DNA of 64,000 nucleotides. Origin: Cyprinodon diabolis (Eukaryota; Chordata; Actinopteri; Cyprinodontiformes; Cyprinodontidae). The translations under genes and the position numbers were made by a program. The notes under the pieces are model-generated. The model worked only from the letters and a program-made list of their open reading frames with translations, did no database searches and was not told the origin of the DNA. The stretch spans positions 248,001-312,000 of the forward strand of contig JARPUW010000025.1 of assembly GCA_030533445.1 (NCBI GenBank), in the 5' to 3' direction. Positions 23,581 through 37,348 of the stretch are shown piece by piece (within the stretch, counting starts at the first letter, position 1; each line of letters begins with the position of its first letter).

Positions 23581-25330
23581 AAATCAGAAGTTGAGGCCAA
23601 AACGCTCTTTTCACAGTGAGATAATGCCATTTTGGCCTCTGGAGTTGTAACAGACAAACCATTAATGATACAGCCATGATCTTTTCTGGCAATCATCTAG
23701 AGCTGAAAACTAACAATATAAAGTAGATTTGAGCAGATGTTTTTGGTTCCAAGCTTCAAAACAGAAGTTGAGGCCAAAACGCTCTTTTCACAGTGAGATA
23801 ATGCCATTTTGGCCTCTGGAGTTGTAACAGACAAACCATTAATGATACAGCCATGATCTTTTCTGGCAATCATCTAGTGCTGAAAACTAACAATATAAAG
23901 TAGATTTGAGCAGATGTTTTTGGTTCCAAGCTTCAAAACAGAAGTTGAGGCCAAAACGCTCTTTTCACAGTGAGATAATGCCATTTTGGCCTCTGGAGTT
24001 GTAACAGACAAACCATTAATGATACAGCCATGATCTTTTCTGGCAATCATCTAGAGCTGAAAACTAACAATATAAAGTAGATTTGAGCAGAAGTTTTTGG
24101 TTCCAAGCTTCAAAACAGAAGTTGAGGCCAAAACGCTCTTTTCACAGTGAGATAATGCCATTTTGGCCTCTGGAGTTGTAACAGACAAACCATTAATGAT
24201 ACAGCCATGATCTTTTCTGGCAATCATCTAGAGCTGAAAACGAACAATAAAAAGTAGATTTGAGCAGATGTTTTTGGTTCCAAGCTTCAAAACAGAAGTT
24301 GAGGCCAAAACGCTCTTTTCACAGTGAGATAATGCCATTTTGGCCTCTGGAGTTGTAACAGACAAACCATTAATGATACAGCCATGATCTTTTCTGGCAA
24401 TCATCTAGTGCTGAAAACTAACAATATAAAGTAGATTTGAGCAGATGTTTTTGGTTCCAAGCTTCAAAACAGAAGTTGAGGCCAAAACGCTCTTTTCACA
24501 GTGAGATAATGCCATTTTGGCCTCTGGAGTTGTAACAGACAAACCATTAATGATACAGCCATGATCTTTTCTGGCAATCATCTAGTGCTGAAAAAATAAC
24601 AATATAAAGTAGATTTGAGCAGATGTTTTTGGTTCCAAGCTTCAAAACAGAAGTTGAGGCCAAAACGCTCTTTTCACAGTGAGATAATGCCATTTTGGCC
24701 TCTGGAGTTGTAACAGACAAACCATTAATGATACAGCCATGATCTTTTCTGGCAATCATCTAGTGCTGAAAACTAACAATATAAAGTAGATTTGAGCAGA
24801 TGTTTTTGGTTCCAAGCTTCAAAACAGAAGTTGAGGCCAAAACGCTCTTTTCACAGTGAGATAATGCCATTTTGGCCTCTGGAGTTGTAACAGACAAACC
24901 ATTAATGATACAGCCATGATCTTTTCTGGCAATCATCTAGAGCTGAAAACGAACAATATAAAGTAGATTTGAGCAGATGTTTTTGGTTACAAGCTTCAAA
25001 ACAGAAGGTTGAGGCCAAAACGCTCTTTTCACAGTGAGATAATGCCATTTTGGCCTCTGGAGTTGTAACAGACAAACCATTAATGATACAGCCATGATCT
25101 TTTCTGGCAATCATCTAGTGCTGAAAACTAACAATATAAAGTAGATTTGAGCAGATGTTTTTGGTTCCAAGCTTCAAAACAGAAGGTTGAGGCCAAAACG
25201 CTCTTTTCACAGTGAGATAATGCCATTTTGGCCTCTGGAGTTGTAACAGACAAACCATTAATGATACAGCCATGATCTTTTCTGGCAATCATCTAGAGCT
25301 GAAAACTAACAATATAAAGTAGATTTGAGC
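23581..25330 (+). repeat. 1773-bp 10-mer duplication
   Basis: GAGCAGAAG (24085), CAATAAAAAG (about 24246), AAAAAATAAC (about 24593) and the CGAAC unit (about 24940) each lie 1773 bp after the same markers at 22312, about 22473, 22818 and 23167. Before 24085 the matching offset is 1950 bp, so one plain unit is missing relative to the source. This shows unequal exchange in steps of one monomer. Confidence 0.8.
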
Positions 25331-26421
25331 AGATGTTTTTGGTTCCAAGCTTCAAAACAGAAGTTGAGGCCAAAACGCTCTTTTCACAGTGAGATAATGC
25401 CATTTTGGCCTCTGGATTTGTATCAGACAAACCATTAATGATACAGCCATGATCTTTTCTGGCAATCATCTAGTGCTGAAAACTAACAATATAAAGTAGA
25501 TTTGAGCAGATGTTTTTGGTTCCAAGCTTCAAAACAGAAGTTGAGGCCAAAACGCTCTTTTCACAGTGAGATAATGCCATTTTGGCCTCTGGAGTTGTAA
25601 CAGACAAACCATTAATGATACAGCCATGATCTTTTCTGGCAATCATCTAGAGCTGAAAACTAACAATATAAAGTAGATTTGAGCAGATGTTTTTGGTTCC
25701 AAGCTTCAAAACAGAAGTTGAGGCCAAAACGCTCTTTTCACAGTGAGATAATGCCATTTTGGCCTCTGGAGTTGTAACAGACAAACCATTAATGATACAG
25801 CCATGATCTTTTCTGGCAATCATCTAGTGCTGAAAACTAACAATATAAAGTAGATTTGAGCAGATGTTTTTGGTTCCAAGCTTCAAAACAGAAGTTGAGG
25901 CCAAAACGCTCTTTTCACAGTGAGATAATGCCATTTTGGCCTCTGGAGTTGTAACAGACAAACCATTAATGATACAGCCATGATCTTTTCTGGCAATCAT
26001 CTAGAGCTGAAAACTAACAATATAAAGTAGATTTGAGCAGATGTTTTTGGTTCCAAGCTTCAAAACAGAAGTTGAGGCCAAAACGCTCTTTTCACAGTGA
26101 GATAATGCCATTTTGGCCTCTGGAGTTGTAACAGACAAACCATTAATGATACAGCCATGATCTTTTCTGGCAATCATCTAGTGCTGAAAAATAACAATAT
26201 AAAGTAGATTTGAGCAGATGTTTTTGGTTACAAGCTTCAAAACAGAAGTTGAGGCCAAAATGCTCTTTTCACAGTGAGATAATGCCATTTTGGCCTCTGG
26301 AGTTGTAACAGACAAACCATTAATGATACAGCCATGATCTTTTCTGGCAATCATCTAGTGCTGAAAACTAACAATATAAAGTAGATTTGAGCAGATGTTT
26401 TTGGTTCCAAGCTTCAAAACA
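25331..26421 (+). repeat. Segment shared with the 8-9 kb region
   Basis: Follows 8130 to about 9140 at offset 17201, including GGATTTGTATC near 25415, AAAAATAAC near 26190 and AAAATGCTC near 26258. The unit ending near 26250 is odd: it has GGTTAC but the next unit begins GAAGTT rather than GAAGG. Confidence 0.78.
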
Positions 26422-29400
26422 GAAGTTGAGGCCAAAACGCTCTTTTCACAGTGAGATAATGCCATTTTGGCCTCTGGAGTTGTAACAGACAAACCATTAA
26501 TGATACAGCCATGATCTTTTCTGGCAATCATCTAGAGCTGAAAACGAACAATATAAAGTAGATTTGAGCAGATGTTTTTGGTTCCAAGCTTCAAATCAGA
26601 AGTTGAGGCTAAAACGCTCATTTCACAGTGAGATAATGCCATTTTGGCCTCTGGAGTTGTAACAGACAAACCATTAATGATACAGCCATGATCTTTTCTG
26701 GCAATCATCTAGTGCTGAAAAATAACAATATAAAGTAGATTTGAGCAGATGTTTTTGGTTCCAAGCTTCAAAACAGAAGTTGAGGCCAAAATGCTCTTTT
26801 CACAGTGAGATAATGCCATTTTGGCCTCTGGAGTTGTAACAGACAAACCATTAATGATACAGCCATGATCTTTTCTGGCAATCATCTAGAGCTGAAAACT
26901 AACAATATAAAGTAGATTTGAGCAGATGTTTTTGGTTACAAGCTTCAAAACAGAAGGTTGAGGCCAAAACGCTCTTTTCACAGTGAGATAGTTCCATTTT
27001 GGCCTCTGGAGTTGTAACAGACAAACCATTAATGATACAGCCATGATCTTTTCTGGCAATCATCTAGTGCTGAAAACTAACAATATAAAGTAGATTTGAG
27101 CAGATGTTTTTGGTTCCAAGCTTCAAAACAGAAGTTGAGGCCAAAACGCTCTTTTCACAGTGAGATAATGCCATTTTGGCCTCTGGAGTTGTAACAGACA
27201 AACCATTAATGATACAGCCATGATCTTTTCTGGCAATCATCTAGAGCTGAAAACGAACAATATAAAGTAGATTTGAGCAGATGTTTTTGGTTACAAGCTT
27301 CAAAACAGAAGGTTGAGGCCAAAACGCTCTTTTCACAGTGAGATAATGCCATTTTGGCCTCTGGAGTTGTAACAGACAAACCATTAATGATACAGCCATG
27401 ATCTTTTCTGGCAATCATCTAGAGCTGAAAACTAACAATATAAAGTAGATTTGAGCAGATGTTTTGGTTACAAGCTTCAAAACAGAAGGTTGAGGCCAAA
27501 ACGCTCTTTTCACAGTGAGATAGTTCCATTTTGGCCTCTGGAGTTGTAACAGACAAACCATTAATGATACAGCCATGATCTTTTCTGGCAATCATCTAGT
27601 GCTGAAAACTAACAATATAAAGTAGATTTGAGCAGATGTTTTTGGTTCCAAGCTTCAAAGCAGAAGTTGAGGCCAAAACGCTCTTTTCACAGTGAGATAA
27701 TGCCATTTTGGCCTCTGGAGTTGTAACAGACAAACCATTAATGATACAGCCATGATCTTTTCTGGCAATCATCTAGAGCTGAAAACGAACAATATAAAGT
27801 AGATTTGAGCAGATGTTTTTGGTTACAAGCTTCAAAACAGAAGGTTGAGTCCAAAACGCTCTTTTCACAGTGAGATAATGCCATTTTGGCCTCTGGAGTT
27901 GTAACAGACAAACCATTAATGATACAGCCATGATCTTTTCTGGCAATCATCTAGTGCTGAAAACTAACAATATAAAGTAGATTTGAGCAGATGTTTTTGG
28001 TTCCAAGCTTCAAAACAGAAGGTTGAGGCCAAAACGCTCTTTTCACAGTGAGATAATGCCATTTTGGCCTCTGGAGTTGTAACAGACAAACCATTAATGA
28101 TACAGCCATGATCTTTTCTGGCAATCATCTAGAGCTGAAAACTAACAATATAAAGTAGATTTGAGCAGATGTTTTTGGTTCCAAGCTTCAAAACAGAAGT
28201 TGAGGCCAAAACGCTCTTTTCACAGTGAGATAATGCCATTTTGGCCTCTGGATTTGTATCAGACAAACCATTAATGATACAGCCATGATCTTTTCTGGCA
28301 ATCATCTAGTGCTGAAAACTAACAATATAAAGTAGATTTGAGCAGATGTTTTTGGTTCCAAGCTTCAAAACAGAAGTTGAGGCCAAAACGCTCTTTTCAC
28401 AGTGAGATAATGCCATTTTGGCCTCTGGAGTTGTAACAGACAAACCATTAATGATACAGCCATGATCTTTTCTGGCAATCATCTAGAGCTGAAAACTAAC
28501 AATATAAAGTAGATTTGAGCAGATGTTTTTGGTTCCAAGCTTCAAAACAGAAGTTGAGGCCAAAACGCTCTTTTCACAGTGAGATAATGCCATTTTGGCC
28601 TCTGGAGTTGTAACAGACAAACCATTAATGATACAGCCATGATCTTTTCTGGCAATCATCTAGAGCTGAAAACGAACAATATAAAGTAGATTTGAGCAGA
28701 TGTTTTGGTTACAAGCTTCAAAACAGAAGGTTGAGGCCAAAACGCTCTTTTCACAGTGAGATAATGCCATTTTGGCCTCTGGAGTTGTAACAGACAAACC
28801 ATTAATGATACAGCCATGATCTTTTCTGGCAATCATCTAGAGCTGAAAACTAACAATATAAAGTAGATTTGAGCAGATGTTTTTGGTTACAAGCTTCAAA
28901 ACAGAAGGTTGAGGCCAAAACGCTCTTTTCACAGTGAGATAGTTCCATTTTGGCCTCTGGAGTTGTAACAGACAAACCATTAATGATACAGCCATGATCT
29001 TTTCTGGCAATCATCTAGTGCTGAAAACTAACAATATAAAGTAGATTTGAGCAGATGTTTTTGGTTCCAAGCTTCAAAGCAGAAGTTGAGGCCAAAACGC
29101 TCTTTTCACAGTGAGATAATGCCATTTTGGCCTCTGGAGTTGTAACAGACAAACCATTAATGATACAGCCATGATCTTTTCTGGCAATCATCTAGAGCTG
29201 AAAACGAACAATATAAAGTAGATTTGAGCAGATGTTTTTGGTTACAAGCTTCAAAACAGAAGGTTGAGTCCAAAACGCTCTTTTCACAGTGAGATAATGC
29301 CATTTTGGCCTCTGGAGTTGTAACAGACAAACCATTAATGATACAGCCATGATCTTTTCTGGCAATCATCTAGTGCTGAAAACTAACAATATAAAGTAGA

Positions 29401-31031
29401 TTTGAGCAGATGTTTTTGGTTCCAAGCTTCAAAACAGAAGGTTGAGGCCAAAACGCTCTTTTCACAGTGAGATAATGCCATTTTGGCCTCTGGAGTTGTA
29501 ACAGACAAACCATTAATGATACAGCCATGATCTTTTCTGGCAATCATCTAGAGCTGAAAACTAACAATATAAAGTAGATTTGAGCAGATGTTTTTGGTTC
29601 CAAGCTTCAAAACAGAAGTTGAGGCCAAAACGCTCTTTTCACAGTGAGATAATGCCATTTTGGCCTCTGGATTTGTATCAGACAAACCATTAATGATACA
29701 GCCATGATCTTTTCTGGCAATCATCTAGTGCTGAAAACTAACAATATAAAGTAGATTTGAGCAGATGTTTTTGGTTCCAAGCTTCAAAACAGAAGTTGAG
29801 GCCAAAACGCTCTTTTCACAGTGAGATAATGCCATTTTGGCCTCTGGAGTTGTAACAGACAAACCATTAATGATACAGCCATGATCTTTTCTGGCAATCA
29901 TCTAGAGCTGAAAACTAACAATATAAAGTAGATTTGAGCAGATGTTTTTGGTTCCAAGCTTCAAAACAGAAGTTGAGGCCAAAACGCTCTTTTCACAGTG
30001 AGATAATGCCATTTTGGCCTCTGGAGTTGTAACAGACAAACCATTAATGATACAGCCATGATCTTTTCTGGCAATCATCTAGAGCTGAAAACGAACAATA
30101 TAAAGTAGATTTGAGCAGATGTTTTGGTTACAAGCTTCAAAACAGAAGGTTGAGGCCAAAACGCTCTTTTCACAGTGAGATAATGCCATTTTGGCCTCTG
30201 GAGTTGTAACAGACAAACCATTAATGATACAGCCATGATCTTTTCTGGCAATCATCTAGTGCTGAAAACTAACAATATAAAGTAGATTTGAGCAGATGTT
30301 TTTGGTTCCAAGCTTCAAAACAGAAGGTTGAGGCCAAAACGCTCTTTTCACAGTGAGATAATGCCATTTTGGCCTCTGGAGTTGTAACAGACAAACCATT
30401 AATGATACAGCCATGATCTTTTCTGGCAATCATCTAGAGCTGAAAACTAACAATATAAAGTAGATTTGAGCAGATGTTTTTGGTTCCAAGCTTCAAAACA
30501 GAAGTTGAGGCCAAAACGCTCTTTTCACAGTGAGATAATGCCATTTTGGCCTCTGGATTTGTATCAGACAAACCATTAATGATACAGCCATGATCTTTTC
30601 TGGCAATCATCTAGTGCTGAAAACTAACAATATAAAGTAGATTTGAGCAGATGTTTTTGGTTCCAAGCTTCAAAACAGAAGTTGAGGCCAAAACGCTCTT
30701 TTCACAGTGAGATAATGCCATTTTGGCCTCTGGAGTTGTAACAGACAAACCATTAATGATACAGCCATGATCTTTTCTGGCAATCATCTAGAGCTGAAAA
30801 CTAACAATATAAAGTAGATTTGAGCAGATGTTTTTGGTTCCAAGCTTCAAAACAGAAGTTGAGGCCAAAACGCTCTTTTCACAGTGAGATAATGCCATTT
30901 TGGCCTCTGGAGTTGTAACAGACAAACCATTAATGATACAGCCATGATCTTTTCTGGCAATCATCTAGAGCTGAAAACTAACAATATAAAGTAGATTTGA
31001 GCAGATGTTTTTGGTTCCAAGCTTCAAAATA
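26422..31031 (+). repeat. ~4611-bp 26-mer HOR, copy 1
   Basis: Marker order: CAAATCA then GAGGCT/CTCATTT (26595-26620), AAAATGCTC (26791), GATAGTTCC (26990), a CGAAC unit, the four-T tract ATGTTTTGG (27460), GATAGTTCC (27521), GAGTCC (27849), GGATTTGTATC (28251), the four-T tract (28702), then the 1419-bp 8-mer again with GGATTTGTATC at 29670, a 5-mer step to 30555, and CAAAATA near 31027. All of it is satellite. Confidence 0.83.
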
Positions 31032-34000
31032 GAAGTTGAGGCCAAAACGCTCTTTTCACAGTGAGATAATGCCATTTTGGCCTCTGGAGTTGTAACAGAC
31101 AAACCATTAATGATACAGCCATGATCTTTTCTGGCAATCATCTAGAGCTGAAAACGAACAATATAAAGTAGATTTGAGCAGATGTTTTTGGTTCCAAGCT
31201 TCAAATCAGAAGTTGAGGCCAAAACGCTCATTTCACAGTGAGATAATGCCATTTTGGCCTCTGGAGTTGTAACAGACAAACCATTAATGATACAGCCATG
31301 ATCTTTTCTGGCAATCATCTAGTGCTGAAAAATAACAATATAAAGTAGATTTGAGCAGATGTTTTTGGTTCCAAGCTTCAAAACAGAAGTTGAGGCCAAA
31401 ATGCTCTTTTCACAGTGAGATAATGCCATTTTGGCCTCTGGAGTTGTAACAGACAAACCATTAATGATACAGCCATGATCTTTTCTGGCAATCATCTAGA
31501 GCTGAAAACTAACAATATAAAGTAGATTTGAGCAGATGTTTTTGGTTACAAGCTTCAAAACAGAAGGTTGAGGCCAAAACGCTCTTTTCACAGTGAGATA
31601 GTTCCATTTTGGCCTCTGGAGTTGTAACAGACAAACCATTAATGATACAGCCATGATCTTTTCTGGCAATCATCTAGTGCTGAAAACTAACAATATAAAG
31701 TAGATTTGAGCAGATGTTTTTGGTTCCAAGCTTCAAAACAGAAGTTGAGGCCAAAACGCTCTTTTCACAGTGAGATAATGCCATTTTGGCCTCTGGAGTT
31801 GTAACAGACAAACCATTAATGATACAGCCATGATCTTTTCTGGCAATCATCTAGAGCTGAAAACGAACAATATAAAGTAGATTTGAGCAGATGTTTTTGG
31901 TTACAAGCTTCAAAACAGAAGGTTGAGGCCAAAACGCTCTTTTCACAGTGAGATAATGCCATTTTGGCCTCTGGAGTTGTAACAGACAAACCATTAATGA
32001 TACAGCCATGATCTTTTCTGGCAATCATCTAGAGCTGAAAACTAACAATATAAAGTAGATTTGAGCAGATGTTTTTGGTTACAAGCTTCAAAACAGAAGG
32101 TTGAGGCCAAAACGCTCTTTTCACAGTGAGATAGTTCCATTTTGGCCTCTGGAGTTGTAACAGACAAACCATTAATGATACAGCCATGATCTTTTCTGGC
32201 AATCATCTAGTGCTGAAAACTAACAATATAAAGTAGATTTGAGCAGATGTTTTTGGTTCCAAGCTTCAAAGCAGAAGTTGAGGCCAAAACGCTCTTTTCA
32301 CAGTGAGATAATGCCATTTTGGCCTCTGGAGTTGTAACAGACAAACCATTAATGATACAGCCATGATCTTTTCTGGCAATCATCTAGAGCTGAAAACGAA
32401 CAATATAAAGTAGATTTGAGCAGATGTTTTTGGTTACAAGCTTCAAAACAGAAGGTTGAGTCCAAAACGCTCTTTTCACAGTGAGATAATGCCATTTTGG
32501 CCTCTGGAGTTGTAACAGACAAACCATTAATGATACAGCCATGATCTTTTCTGGCAATCATCTAGTGCTGAAAACTAACAATATAAAGTAGATTTGAGCA
32601 GATGTTTTTGGTTCCAAGCTTCAAAACAGAAGGTTGAGGCCAAAACGCTCTTTTCACAGTGAGATAATGCCATTTTGGCCTCTGGAGTTGTAACAGACAA
32701 ACCATTAATGATACAGCCATGATCTTTTCTGGCAATCATCTAGAGCTGAAAACTAACAATATAAAGTAGATTTGAGCAGATGTTTTTGGTTCCAAGCTTC
32801 AAAACAGAAGTTGAGGCCAAAACGCTCTTTTCACAGTGAGATAATGCCATTTTGGCCTCTGGATTTGTATCAGACAAACCATTAATGATACAGCCATGAT
32901 CTTTTCTGGCAATCATCTAGTGCTGAAAACTAACAATATAAAGTAGATTTGAGCAGATGTTTTTGGTTCCAAGCTTCAAAACAGAAGTTGAGGCCAAAAC
33001 GCTCTTTTCACAGTGAGATAATGCCATTTTGGCCTCTGGAGTTGTAACAGACAAACCATTAATGATACAGCCATGATCTTTTCTGGCAATCATCTAGAGC
33101 TGAAAACTAACAATATAAAGTAGATTTGAGCAGATGTTTTTGGTTCCAAGCTTCAAAACAGAAGTTGAGGCCAAAACGCTCTTTTCACAGTGAGATAATG
33201 CCATTTTGGCCTCTGGAGTTGTAACAGACAAACCATTAATGATACAGCCATGATCTTTTCTGGCAATCATCTAGAGCTGAAAACGAACAATATAAAGTAG
33301 ATTTGAGCAGATGTTTTGGTTACAAGCTTCAAAACAGAAGGTTGAGGCCAAAACGCTCTTTTCACAGTGAGATAATGCCATTTTGGCCTCTGGAGTTGTA
33401 ACAGACAAACCATTAATGATACAGCCATGATCTTTTCTGGCAATCATCTAGAGCTGAAAACTAACAATATAAAGTAGATTTGAGCAGATGTTTTTGGTTA
33501 CAAGCTTCAAAACAGAAGGTTGAGGCCAAAACGCTCTTTTCACAGTGAGATAGTTCCATTTTGGCCTCTGGAGTTGTAACAGACAAACCATTAATGATAC
33601 AGCCATGATCTTTTCTGGCAATCATCTAGTGCTGAAAACTAACAATATAAAGTAGATTTGAGCAGATGTTTTTGGTTCCAAGCTTCAAAGCAGAAGTTGA
33701 GGCCAAAACGCTCTTTTCACAGTGAGATAATGCCATTTTGGCCTCTGGAGTTGTAACAGACAAACCATTAATGATACAGCCATGATCTTTTCTGGCAATC
33801 ATCTAGAGCTGAAAACGAACAATATAAAGTAGATTTGAGCAGATGTTTTTGGTTACAAGCTTCAAAACAGAAGGTTGAGTCCAAAACGCTCTTTTCACAG
33901 TGAGATAATGCCATTTTGGCCTCTGGAGTTGTAACAGACAAACCATTAATGATACAGCCATGATCTTTTCTGGCAATCATCTAGTGCTGAAAACTAACAA

Positions 34001-35642
34001 TATAAAGTAGATTTGAGCAGATGTTTTTGGTTCCAAGCTTCAAAACAGAAGGTTGAGGCCAAAACGCTCTTTTCACAGTGAGATAATGCCATTTTGGCCT
34101 CTGGAGTTGTAACAGACAAACCATTAATGATACAGCCATGATCTTTTCTGGCAATCATCTAGAGCTGAAAACTAACAATATAAAGTAGATTTGAGCAGAT
34201 GTTTTTGGTTCCAAGCTTCAAAACAGAAGTTGAGGCCAAAACGCTCTTTTCACAGTGAGATAATGCCATTTTGGCCTCTGGATTTGTATCAGACAAACCA
34301 TTAATGATACAGCCATGATCTTTTCTGGCAATCATCTAGTGCTGAAAACTAACAATATAAAGTAGATTTGAGCAGATGTTTTTGGTTCCAAGCTTCAAAA
34401 CAGAAGTTGAGGCCAAAACGCTATTTTCACAGTGAGATAATGCCATTTTGGCCTCTGGAGTTGTAACAGACAAACCATTAATGATACAGCCATGATCTTT
34501 TCTGGCAATCATCTAGAGCTGAAAACTAACAATATAAAGTAGATTTGAGCAGATGTTTTTGGTTCCAAGCTTCAAAACAGAAGTTGAGGCCAAAACGCTC
34601 TTTTCACAGTGAGATAATGCCATTTTGGCCTCTGGAGTTGTAACAGACAAACCATTAATGATACAGCCATGATCTTTTCTGGCAATCATCTAGAGCTGAA
34701 AACGAACAATATAAAGTAGATTTGAGCAGATGTTTTGGTTACAAGCTTCAAAACAGAAGGTTGAGGCCAAAACGCTCTTTTCACAGTGAGATAATGCCAT
34801 TTTGGCCTCTGGAGTTGTAACAGACAAACCATTAATGATACAGCCATGATCTTTTCTGGCAATCATCTAGTGCTGAAAACTAACAATATAAAGTAGATTT
34901 GAGCAGATGTTTTTGGTTCCAAGCTTCAAAACAGAAGGTTGAGGCCAAAACGCTCTTTTCACAGTGAGATAATGCCATTTTGGCCTCTGGAGTTGTAACA
35001 GACAAACCATTAATGATACAGCCATGATCTTTTCTGGCAATCATCTAGAGCTGAAAACTAACAATATAAAGTAGATTTGAGCAGATGTTTTTGGTTCCAA
35101 GCTTCAAAACAGAAGTTGAGGCCAAAACGCTCTTTTCACAGTGAGATAATGCCATTTTGGCCTCTGGATTTGTATCAGACAAACCATTAATGATACAGCC
35201 ATGATCTTTTCTGGCAATCATCTAGTGCTGAAAACTAACAATATAAAGTAGATTTGAGCAGATGTTTTTGGTTCCAAGCTTCAAAACAGAAGTTGAGGCC
35301 AAAACGCTCTTTTCACAGTGAGATAATGCCATTTTGGCCTCTGGAGTTGTAACAGACAAACCATTAATGATACAGCCATGATCTTTTCTGGCAATCATCT
35401 AGAGCTGAAAACTAACAATATAAAGTAGATTTGAGCAGATGTTTTTGGTTCCAAGCTTCAAAACAGAAGTTGAGGCCAAAACGCTCTTTTCACAGTGAGA
35501 TAATGCCATTTTGGCCTCTGGAGTTGTAACAGACAAACCATTAATGATACAGCCATGATCTTTTCTGGCAATCATCTAGTGCTGAAAACTAACAATATAA
35601 AGTAGATTTGAGCAGATGTTTTTGGTTCCAAGCTTCAAAACA
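31032..35642 (+). repeat. ~4611-bp 26-mer HOR, copy 2
   Basis: Repeats the marker order of copy 1 at an offset of 4610-4611 bp: GATAGTTCC at 31600 and 32131, GAGTCC at 32460 and 33879, GGATTTGTATC at 32862, 34281 and 35166, four-T tracts at 33312 and 34732. It differs by at least one private change, CTATTTTCAC near 34422. The one-base change in offset is explained by a five-T tract where copy 1 has four T near 27460. Confidence 0.83.
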
Positions 35643-37348
35643 GAAGTTGAGGCCAAAACGCTCTTTTCACAGTGAGATAATGCCATTTTGGCCTCTGGAG
35701 TTGTAACAGACAAACCATTAATGATACAGCCATGATCTTTTCTGGCAATCATCTAGAGCTGAAAACTAACAATATAAAGTAGATTTGAGCAGATGTTTTT
35801 GGTTACAAGCTTCAAAACAGAAGGTTGAGGCCAAAACGCTCTTTTCACAGTGAGATAGTTCCATTTTGGCCTCTGGAGTTGTAACAGACAAACCATTAAT
35901 GATACAGCCATGATCTTTTCTGGCAATCATCTAGTGCTGAAAACTAACAATATAAAGTAGATTTGAGCAGATGTTTTTGGTTCCAAGCTTCAAAACAGAA
36001 GTTGAGGCCAAAACGCTCTTTTCACAGTGAGATAATGCCATTTTGGCCTCTGGAGTTGTAACAGACAAACCATTAATGATACAGCCATGATCTTTTCTGG
36101 CAATCATCTAGAGCTGAAAACGAACAATATAAAGTAGATTTGAGCAGATGTTTTTGGTTACAAGCTTCAAAACAGAAGGTTGAGGCCAAAACGCTCTTTT
36201 CACAGTGAGATAATGCCATTTTGGCCTCTGGAGTTGTAACAGACAAACCATTAATGATACAGCCATGATCTTTTCTGGCAATCATCTAGTGCTGAAAACT
36301 AACAATATAAAGTAGATTTGAGCAGATGTTTTTTGGTTCCAAGCTTCAAAACAGAAGGTTGAGGCCAAAACGCTCTTTTCACAGTGAGATAATGCCATTT
36401 TGGCCTCTGGAGTTGTAACAGACAAACCATTAATGATACAGCCATGATCTTTTCTGGCAATCATCTAGAGCTGAAAACTAACAATATAAAGTAGATTTGA
36501 GCAGATGTTTTTGGTTCCAAGCTTCAAAACAGAAGTTGAGGCCAAAACGCTCTTTTCACAGTGAGATAATGCCATTTTGGCCTCTGGATTTGTATCAGAC
36601 AAACCATTAATGATACAGCCATGATCTTTTCTGGCAATCATCTAGTGCTGAAAACTAACAATATAAAGTAGATTTGAGCAGATGTTTTTGGTTCCAAGCT
36701 TCAAAACAGAAGTTGAGGCCAAAACGCTCTTTTCACAGTGAGATAATGCCATTTTGGCCTCTGGAGTTGTAACAGACAAACCATTAATGATACAGCCATG
36801 ATCTTTTCTGGCAATCATCTAGAGCTGAAAACTAACAATATAAAGTAGATTTGAGCAGATGTTTTTGGTTCCAAGCTTCAAAACAGAAGTTGAGGCCAAA
36901 ACGCTCTTTTCACAGTGAGATAATGCCATTTTGGCCTCTGGAGTTGTAACAGACAAACCATTAATGATACAGCCATGATCTTTTCTGGCAATCATCTAGT
37001 GCTGAAAACTAACAATATAAAGTAGATTTGAGCAGATGTTTTTGGTTCCAAGCTTCAAAACAGAAGTTGAGGCCAAAACGCTCTTTTCACAGTGAGATAA
37101 TGCCATTTTGGCCTCTGGAGTTGTAACAGACAAACCATTAATGATACAGCCATGATCTTTTCTGGCAATCATCTAGAGCTGAAAACTAACAATATAAAGT
37201 AGATTTGAGCAGATGTTTTTGGTTCCAAGCTTCAAAACAGAAGTTGAGGCCAAAACGCTCTTTTCACAGTGAGATAATGCCATTTTGGCCTCTGGAGTTG
37301 TAACAGACAAACCATTAATGATACAGCCATGATCTTTTCTGGCAATCA
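35643..37348 (+). repeat. Partial further copy of the 26-mer
   Basis: Starts like 31388 (offset about 4255, 24 units) with GATAGTTCC near 35852 and the CGAAC unit at about 36120. It then resembles 34860-35500, with GGATTTGTATC near 36587. A single extra T at about 36331 makes a six-T tract, unique in the window. It is followed by plain alternating monomers. Confidence 0.75.
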
